Below are positions 56,948 to 64,000 of a stretch of 64,000 nt of DNA, in pieces (positions within the stretch are counted from its first letter, which is position 1; each line of letters begins with the position of its first letter). Below the pieces are notes generated by a model. It was given only the letters and a program-made list of their open reading frames with translations. It did no database searches and was not told the DNA's origin. The position numbers and the translations under genes were made by a program. Source of the DNA: Stenocarpella maydis (Eukaryota; Ascomycota; Sordariomycetes; Diaporthales; Diaporthaceae); NCBI GenBank assembly GCA_002270565.1, contig NQMI01000108.1:96995-160994 (forward strand), given 5' to 3'.

Positions 56948-57850
56948 TATTATGAACCTATAGTTATTAGCTGCTGACTACTGCAGAAGGCAACCCTTAT
57001 AGGCTATAGAATAGCTCCTAAAATGTTACCCTGCCTGAATTAGTAGTAATCCACCCCGCTAGGGTTAGGGTTATGATTATATTAATTAGGAATATAGTTA
57101 ATATAGGTGATAGCTATATTGACTATCAATATAGGCACATAGGTACTAGAGAGTTAGAATATATATATAGGATATGTTTATTACTATAGTAAATAGTTTT
57201 CCTAGAGCGGACTCTTTAGTTATTAATCTAAGTATTTAATCCTACTAACTGGATAGACTTATAGCTTTTGATTATACACTCTTCGTGAATAATATCTTTG
57301 TATACTGCTGTTATGAGCCAACACACATTGGCGGCTGACTACCGCAGAAGACAACCCCGCAGGTCGGGAAATGGCCCCCGAAAAGAGCGTCCCACCTGAT
57401 CCAATCAGTGACGCCACCTTATCAGGGTTAGGGTCAAGAACCCACCAGGATCGATGGGATCTATGTCGATTCCATCGAGCAGCACCCAGTCGACAGCATC
57501 ACCATCGATTCCATCGAGCCACTGAAGAGTCGGAACATATATACGGACATGGTCATCACCACAGTAGATAGTTTTCATAGAACAGACTCTTCAGTCGTTA
57601 ATCTAAGTATTCAATCCCAGTATTGGATAGCCTCACAGCTAGTGATCATTGTCAGTCAACAATATTGCTCAACAACCGCCTAACAACGTATTCCGAACAT
57701 AAACCCTTGATCTTTCAGGTTTAACGTACTCGGAAACCCTCTGATCATTACAACTGCAACTTAGTTAAGTATTACCTATATGCCGCTCTGTTAACATAAA
57801 CCCTACAGGTTACCTACTGAATCCTATAAAGGTTTGGTGTGATCATTATA
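56948..57850 (+). repeat. 3' LTR of the outer chromovirus, interrupted
   Basis: The two parts (56948-57308 and 57758-57850) together equal the 5' LTR, plus an extra ~28 bp. The starting TG is now TA and the ending CA is now TA, both RIP-type changes. A solo LTR interrupts it at 57309-57752. Confidence 0.85.
57309..57752 (+). mobile_element. Solo LTR, RIP-free, with ACTGC target duplication
   Basis: A 444-bp LTR beginning TGTTATGAGCC and ending ATCATTACA. It is flanked by exact ACTGC duplications (57304-57308 and 57753-57757). It is related to the outer LTR at its ends but distinct in the middle. It shows normal GC content and no AT decay, so it inserted after the surrounding element was mutated, or is too short to be hit by RIP. 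The internal region of its element is absent, as expected after LTR-LTR recombination. Confidence 0.9.
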
Positions 57851-57855
57851 AGTAT

Positions 57856-58760
57856 ATAATAGTAATAAATTTTTATAGCTTTTAAAGACTTTAATAGCTA
57901 GTAATTCATAATAATAAAAGAGGGCTAAATAAAAGAGAAAATTATTATTAAATAGGTAAGAAGAATCTTTATTTTTTTTAAATAAAGCTAAAGGACCCTA
58001 ATGAGTAGTAATTATTATTTATTAATAGGTATTATAGCTATATAATACTTAATTTTATATAGAAATACTTTTTAAATTAAAATTATATAATGTTGTTTAC
58101 TAGTATATACTTCTTATATATTATATCTCTTTAATATTAAGGTCTTTATACTTTTAAAGGCCTTTTTTAAGAAGTATTTATATAGTCTTAAGTAATTTAA
58201 TTTATTAAGTATTATAAGAAGATAATAAAGTTTTTATTATTATTAAAGGGTATATATAGAGGTAATAGGTTCTTAGCCCATCTTTTAGCTAAGGGCATTA
58301 TAAAGCTATTGTATCTTAAAAACTATTAAAATTAGCTAGAAATAAGTAAATTAAATAAGTAGAATTAGTTCATTAGGCTAAAAGGAATACTTAAGTATAT
58401 TCTTAACTATTAGGGCCTGATTTTATTATATTAATAAAGTATTAAGAAATATACTAGTTAATTACTAATTATAAGTATTAGAAATACTTAAGCCCTACTT
58501 AATAATAACTTCTTGGAAAAATCCTTGAAGTATATAATAAAAAAGAGATAGAGTTAGTAATAACCTTATAAAAAACAAGTAGCTATAAAGTTAAATTAAA
58601 GTTAGTAGGAAGCTTAAAAGGAAGAAGGTTATAATTAACCCAAATATAGCTTTTGCTAATATTAAGGCTATTTGGAAGGCTAAAATTAAGGCTGGTAAGG
58701 TATTTTCTGATAGCAATATATTTAATGATTTCTTAATACTAACAAGAGAGGGATTAGTGA
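57856..58760. repeat. AT-rich RIP-like sequence
   Basis: AT-rich, stop-filled sequence without recognisable domain. It ends about 240 bp before the start codon of the next gene. Confidence 0.7.
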
Positions 58761-58996
58761 TTATTATGGCAGGCAATTGAAGTTGGGAATAGTAGCATTG
58801 TTGATGAGGAAGGGGGGCCGGGACAAGGGAGGGCCGAATGTGGGCCACCCACGTTACTTCCCCGATCAACACTGTGGGCTCAATCCTCTCCCAACATCAA
58901 CACCACACTTTGAGTATCACTCCAATCTCCGCATCGATTTGACATCTTGGACAGGCAATCCCGTAACAACGGCAATGCCGTTTGTCCGCTCGCAAA

Positions 58997-61900
58997 ATGT
59001 TCACCTCGCAGATTATCAACACCTTGACCTTCTTCTATCCCGTCGGCAACACACCAGCTGTGTCTCTGACCCAGTCGCTTCCGTCAAGTGATCCAGCCAA
59101 AATCCTTCTTCTGGGATGCGGAGACTTGCGAAATGCCTTGTTCACTGCTCATCTCGATGGTGAGTTCCAGGCCGTGCGACAGCATAGCTATAGAATTCCA
59201 TCGTTGACCCAGAAACCAGATCGCCCACTCGACATCACCAGCTGCGACGTCCAGAAAGCCATAATAGGTAGGCCATGTCTTTTGGAGTAGTCGAATTTGT
59301 TATTTCTAATTGCTAACTCACTATATTTGCCAGCACGGAACATCTTGCTGCTGACCATGATTATCGACGACGTCGACGCCAACCATGATACGTCCATCTG
59401 GAACATCTACTACCAGATGCGTATCGACAAAAAGTCCGATGATCTTCTCCAAACTCAAGCAAAGAAGCTGGTCGCATTGTCGGCCACCATGGATACCTGG
59501 GAAAAGAGCAAGTATGGATCACAGCTCAAGTTTTGTGACACTACCACCCTGGCAGATGCCAGGGTGATGTGGTTGTTCTACAGCAGCAGCAGGGGAAAGG
59601 CAGACACTTCCACCGCGGAAAAGAGCCTGAATATTGTGGTGGATACTGCCAACAAGATGAAGGACTCGCGAGGAGTGGGAGCCGTCATCACCGGCTTCCG
59701 ATCAGCTGCCCCGGCTCACCTTTCTCGCTCATTCATGGACACGGACGCACTCCACAAGCGTTTCTGGAATCATGGTACAGTTGATTCTGCGACCGCGGCA
59801 TCTGGAAAGACCAAGCTTCCAAATCTCATGTTCCTAACGGTTGATGGCACCTCTACTCTGCACTATGGAACTGACCCTATGTTGGGTTTCCACCTTGCAA
59901 CTGCCTATGCGCCTCTCGAGCCGCAGTCGCAGTTGTACATCCCAGAGAAAGAGTCAGATCAGTTACAGAGGGTCGTTGACGCTGCTCGCATGGAGTTCAA
60001 GCAATGGGCAGCCTCGTTTCGCAGACGTGCCGGAACCATCACACTCAGATTCTTCGCTGGTGATGCGATCGCCTTTGCCCACACGCTGCAGCACGTTCAT
60101 GCGTCTGGCAGTCCCACGGCCGGTTTCTACCGTGATAGGTACCATCTTGAGCCGCTAAGGCTGAGGCAGGGCGACTACAGTGCCATCGGCTCGGCGCCAG
60201 TCCGATTCGACGTTGTGGACACATCAAACTTGTGTGACCATGTTGGCCCACTCAATCTTCTGACAGCAGTTTCACCACTTCTTCTCAACAAGCTGACATC
60301 CACTTTATACACAGAAGTCATCCCGAAAACCACAGAGAGCCGCAAGGAAGTTCTAGACACAATGTTGTGTGGCGACACTCCAACAGTATCCACACTCCTC
60401 GCCTTGTTCCCTGTCGAATACTGGACAAATGCCTCCTGTGTCTCATACGGAGACGAAGACTTAGTCGATGCCGTCCACGGGAATCAGCTGCCCAGTGAGC
60501 CATTAGGCAAATCGAATAATGGGCAGATGTTCCTTCGAATCGCCTGGAAGCGTCCTCCTTGTCCCGCTTCTTCCGGCAACACCACTGATCTGAGCCTGGT
60601 TCCCGTTCGATTTAACGAGCAGGAACTGGCACAGGTTCTGTACCGGATATATTTGCGCATGTTCAATGACGAAGATTGGACAAAGAAATTCGCGGATGTC
60701 CGCTTGGGCCCGTCGGCGGTGTTGCGCACCCTCAACCCACAACCGCAATACCACCGCGCTGGTCTGGCAGCATTTCTGCGTCTGGTCCAGCGTCGTGTCA
60801 TTTGTGATGACTGGGACAAGGCGATAGAACTGTTTCATGACCTGGCCGTGCATCGGCCTGGTGCTCCGATGAGCCTGCATTACTACCAAGAACTGTGTGC
60901 ATATCTTCATGTCCTCAATGTGCACACCGTCGACGTCTTCAAGGACAGGAGCCTCGTTCCGGGCACGCCCATTACCCCTGCGGGAAGCCAGCACTTGCGC
61001 GCATGGACAAACATTGCTGCTGTCGTCTGTATTACTCTGAAAGTGCCACGGAAGTACATTAAGGCATTTGCGCAGGAAGACCGACTTAGCTTTGGTACGC
61101 CGACTGTTCACTGCAAAGTTTCTGATGGTGCTTGGGAAAACCTATTTTCCGCCTGTCAGTTCTCCTTTGGAGAGGTCTCAACAGCGGGCTCACGACACAG
61201 CGACGATTTTGAGGTCCGTGTCATCGAGGATCAGGAAGGATGGGGCGGCAACTCGGCGCTCATCGTCACGTTTTATACCCCATCATGGGGTATTTTACAG
61301 GATTATTCCTCAACCACTGTCTCTCTCGGTCTCCATGCAACACCTCTTATCCTTCAACAGTTCATGAAGCACTATGGACCGTCGTTGATAATCTACGAGA
61401 CAGCGATCAACAACACAGAGAACGTGTATATCACGAAGTATGCACCCCACCAGCAAGTCTTTCCAAGTGCGGCAAGCTTCAGCGTCGAGCAGATGACAGC
61501 TCCGGGTAACATCAATGGGACCGCGACCCAGACACTGACTGCGGGTATACATCCACAGACTGGATGCCTCGTGACCGTGGCCGGCCGACTGGATATCGGT
61601 TGCGAAAAGCATCGGGCGACTCTGAGAGATGGCGCCTCCGTCATAGTTGGCAATCACACGCCCTGCCATTCAACAGTGACACTTGGACAGCAGCAGCCAC
61701 TGGACCTGTTCTTTCCAGTTCCTGTCCTGGCAGCCAACCAAAAGATCCGTGTTGCTCGCAAATCTTGTTACGTCGAGATCATCGCACAGGTAGCAACGGC
61801 CTCAAGCAGCGCCGAGTTCCCCACCTCGTTCATATACCCTCTCTGCCTCACCGGGGCCAAGAAGGTGCCCCTAGCCTGGAGCATGTCGCACCTGGATCTC

Positions 61901-62779
61901 GAGAAGCAGCCTGCGCTGGACCCTCGCCAAGTCAGCAAGATCGACTGGCTAAACACTCACTTTTCTCTGCAAATGTCAAGCCGAGAGCGCGCCATGCGAA
62001 ACAACACGAGCCTTCCACGCTCGCCTGGCGAGCGAGTTCGGCTCGAGTTCAAAGAGAGCCTCTTCTCACTCTTTGTCCAGTTCGCAGGGCTCCAGGGCAA
62101 CAAGTCAGCCATCTTTGGCATCGGTATGCCCGGGAATGGCGGTATCCACATCTTGGTATTCCCCAACAAGCTTCGGATCGACCTGGCAACTCGCGCCGTC
62201 GTCCTAGACTGCGCCGTACTGCCTCTCCACAGAGACATCATGCCCAAGCTCACCAAATTCATCCAGGGCCTCCTGTCGCAAGCGGTGGTCCAGATAAAAG
62301 TCGATGAAGCAGAACTGAGCATGTGGAAACAAGTACTGCCGTCGTGGGTCGAGCGATGCCGGACCGACTGGAGCCACAGGGATGAGTGCGAGTATCGCGC
62401 CACTGGCAAGATCCCCCTGACGGACCAGCACGACGACACGCAGTTCCTGTGCTCCTGCGGCCAGGGCGTGTTTCCCGAGGGCTTTGCGCTGGCTGGGATT
62501 CCGAGATGGCTGTCGGTGGGCAGGAAGTACTCCACCCACGCGGCCATCTCGCCCGTGTTTTGGGCCCCGTTTGCTGACGAGGTGTACATACCTCCGATGG
62601 GAGGCCTGGGGGTGCCGACGCCGTCAGGTGGTTGCAGCGTCTGTGGCGTGAAGCAGAAGAGTGATGGGAAACTACTGATGAAGTGTGGGAACTGCCGACT
62701 GGTCGAGTACTGCTCTGTGGAGTGCCAGAAGAAGGACTGGAAGATGCACAAGACTCTGTGTTCTGGAAAGCGGACTTGA
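58997..62779 (+). CDS. DUF4470 and MYND zinc-finger protein
   Basis: Two exons (58997-59267 and 59334-62779) encode 1238 residues. The 66-nt GT-AG intron lies within the N-terminal domain and contains GCTAAC. The ATG at 58997 gives FTSQIINTLTFFYPVGNTPAV, the usual beginning of DUF4470, with ILLLGCGDLRNALFT next. Residues ~100-1100 form a large region without other recognised domains. The C-terminus is a MYND zinc finger (CSVCGVKQKSDGKLLMKCG, then CRLVEYCSVECQKKDW, and KTLC), about residues 1190-1232. MYND fingers bind proline-rich partners. The combination is a known fungal architecture of unknown function, possibly regulatory. The start codon lies only about 240 bp from AT-rich transposon sequence. 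Confidence 0.92.
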
Positions 62780-63605
62780 GATTGCCTGCTTCACCGGGAG
62801 TTGTCTGGCCCATAAGTAGTCTAAGATGACACCTTTCAGGCGGTGGGAGTGGGTAGACAGTAACGCTGGGGGTCTCGGACAGCTGTTAGGTTGTGAGGTT
62901 GACATGTCTGTGCTGTGGCGCTGTGGCGCTGTGGTATATGCATGCAGAGGGTGGAGCTGGTGCACTGATCGGAATGTTGACTAACTTGAGTAGGCATCTT
63001 ACAAACATTTCCTCAGGAGTTCACGTGGGATATATCCGGCAAGAGCCTACCTGCGTGATATTCATATGTCCGGCACCCAACTTGGAGGGGTTGGGTCACC
63101 TGATGCTGCCTCAGCCTTGGCCTATGCAATATTGATGGAGCGTAATTCTGATGCCCCTCCGGAAGGGCGCCTCGCCGCCCTTGTCACACTAATAATAGAG
63201 GGGAGCGACATAGCCGTGCCTAGGTAGCTTGCCTACCCTGGCCGATCTGACCAACAAGGAGGCGGGCTAAGAAGATGCAAGACTGGGCATGAGACCACAT
63301 TTACCCTGTGGAATCTCGCAGGGTCAACAAGAGAACCGGGTGTGTCAGACGATAGCTAAACAAGGCGATAATCGACACCTATCCGGAGTAGCGGGGAGGC
63401 CAGCTCATAAATGAAAGCTCTTGAGGATTCCGGGTGCTCAATGTGGCCTGGTTGAGACGCAGGTATCTACGCGGGCCTGGGGATCCAAGGCTGAGAAGAG
63501 AACAGAATAGGTACAGGAGAAGAGAAGACAGCGCGCCAGGCGCGCCGCCGAAACGGGCATCTCAAGATGCAAGCCAAACCAGCGCCGCCGCGCCCCCCCC
63601 CCCAC
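62780..63605. other. Convergent intergenic spacer
   Basis: Between the MYND gene and the SurE gene end. It contains a GTGCCTAGGTAGCTTGCCTACC near-palindrome at about 63216-63237 and a C run at 63594-63603. No gene is seen. Confidence 0.6.
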
Positions 63606-64000
63606 CTAAGAATCAAAGCACGTCAGCATGTCCCCGATCTTATCCACGACGGCCTGCTGCACGTCGGCGGCGGCAGTGGTCTTGTCGCTGCAGTCCCCGA
63701 CGCTGACGGTGACAAAACAGCCGCCGGACGAGTGCACGACCTCGGTCTCGGTGGGCAGCGTGTCGCGGCCGCAGGCCGTCAGGTCCGGCGACGAGAGCAG
63801 CGGCGTGCTGGGGTTGATGCGCGTCAGCACCCAGCGGTAGGCGGCGGGGTCGGCGCAGGCGCCCACGGGGGCGGCCATGTTGACGTTGAGGAAGGTGTCG
63901 GCGGGCAGGTAGGGCGCGCCCGAGGCGACGACGCGCGACGTCAGGTTCAGGGCCAGCTCGGCGAACACGGCGGCCGAGGGGGGCGGCGGGGCGGCGTCCC
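63606..64000 (-). CDS. SurE-type acid phosphatase/nucleotidase, C-terminal part
   Basis: The 3' end of a gene that continues beyond position 64000. It holds 131 codons with the stop CTA (TAG) at 63606. The segment PADTFLNVNMAAPVGACADP followed by WVLTRINPS is typical of the late part of the SurE fold. The final stretch has cysteines and DKIGDMLTCFDS. SurE proteins dephosphorylate nucleoside monophosphates and other phosphoesters using a metal centre at the N-terminus, which is outside the window. Fungal members with paired cysteines like these are usually secreted. The family call rests on this fragment alone. Confidence 0.65.
   Translation of the reverse strand, partial: DAAPPPPSAAVFAELALNLTSRVVASGAPYLPADTFLNVNMAAPVGACADPAAYRWVLTRINPSTPLLSSPDLTACGRDTLPTETEVVHSSGGCFVTVSVGDCSDKTTAAADVQQAVVDKIGDMLTCFDS

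Larger units (their letters stand above)
46863..57855 (+). mobile_element. Nested Ty3/gypsy chromovirus block with AGTAT target duplication
   Basis: An RIP-degraded LTR retrotransposon runs 46868-57850, flanked by identical AGTAT duplications (46863-46867 and 57851-57855). Its 5' LTR is 46868-47293. Gag follows with a damaged CCHC knuckle (48204-48248). The protease active site reads LLDSSA at about 49404. The 3' side has a chromodomain segment at about 56680-56790, a purine tract at 56925-56947, and the 3' LTR. Inside are copies of another LTR family and two RT segments (from about 50690 and 53160). The second is followed by RNase H, integrase (about 54480-55560; one zinc cysteine changed to tyrosine) and a chromodomain (about 55696-55800). 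Nearly every coding segment is broken by TAA/TAG, so none is active. Confidence 0.85.

Noticed and set aside
57371..57571. 66-codon frame in the solo LTR
   Set aside because: The LTR sequence is non-coding and His/Arg-rich by chance repeat of a TCGATTCCATCGAG unit.
1..64000. CRISPR array, rRNA genes, bacterial-type operons
   Set aside because: No regularly spaced direct repeats, no rRNA sequence, and genes with spliceosomal introns show a eukaryotic genome.

Overview
The window looks like a chromosome segment of a filamentous ascomycete, most likely a Sordariomycete. Genes have short spliceosomal introns (about 50-225 nt, several with CTAAC/CTGAC branch sites). The gene content is typically fungal: HET domain, AA9 and AA11 lytic polysaccharide monooxygenases (LPMOs), a TRK potassium transporter, a DUF2235 hydrolase and a DUF4470/MYND protein. 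Gene-bearing, GC-balanced islands alternate with very AT-rich blocks in which transposon reading frames are full of TpA-type stops, the signature of repeat-induced point mutation (RIP). The species cannot be fixed from the sequence alone.

Layout. 1-6050 is an RIP-degraded AT-rich block with minus-strand gag-like remnants, a degenerate GGGCCC tandem repeat at its edge and one intact intron-containing tRNA-Met(CAU) at 5080-5191. 6.25-13.0 kb is a small island: aldo-keto reductase, a damaged unknown gene, a SAM methyltransferase and a HET-domain gene split by one stop codon, all on the minus strand. A second copy of the GGGCCC-type repeat lies at 13.25-13.48 kb. 14.6-46.0 kb is the main gene region: MET2-like alpha/beta hydrolase, AA9 LPMO, a multi-spanning membrane protein, a DUF2235 hydrolase, two adjacent related repeat proteins sharing an SRWA motif (the second frameshifted), a TRK potassium transporter, an AAA ATPase, a conserved secreted protein, a pepsin-like protein, an AA11-type LPMO and a P450 relic.

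46.1-58.75 kb is a nested retrotransposon block. An RIP-degraded Ty3/gypsy chromovirus (LTRs at 46868-47293 and 56948-57850) is bounded by a perfect 5-bp target duplication AGTAT. It contains further LTR copies of another family, a second RT-IN-chromodomain unit, and a clean solo LTR with its own ACTGC target duplication inside its 3' LTR. 58.9-64.0 kb returns to genes: a 1238-residue DUF4470/MYND protein beginning within about 250 bp of the AT-rich block, and the 3' end of a SurE-type phosphatase running off the window.

The genes do not form one pathway. Recurrent themes are secreted enzymes (AA9, AA11, pepsin-like, SurE) and transposon or mutation damage: an RIP-like stop in the HET gene, homopolymer frameshifts in two genes, and a lost splice acceptor in the AAA gene. 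The items most worth following up are the SRWA-repeat protein pair, a perfect 26-bp hairpin at 33757-33819, the GT-GG intron in the AAA gene, and the nested LTR structure with two exact target duplications. I saw no obvious new defence-like or biosynthetic system. No CRISPR array or rRNA gene was seen.
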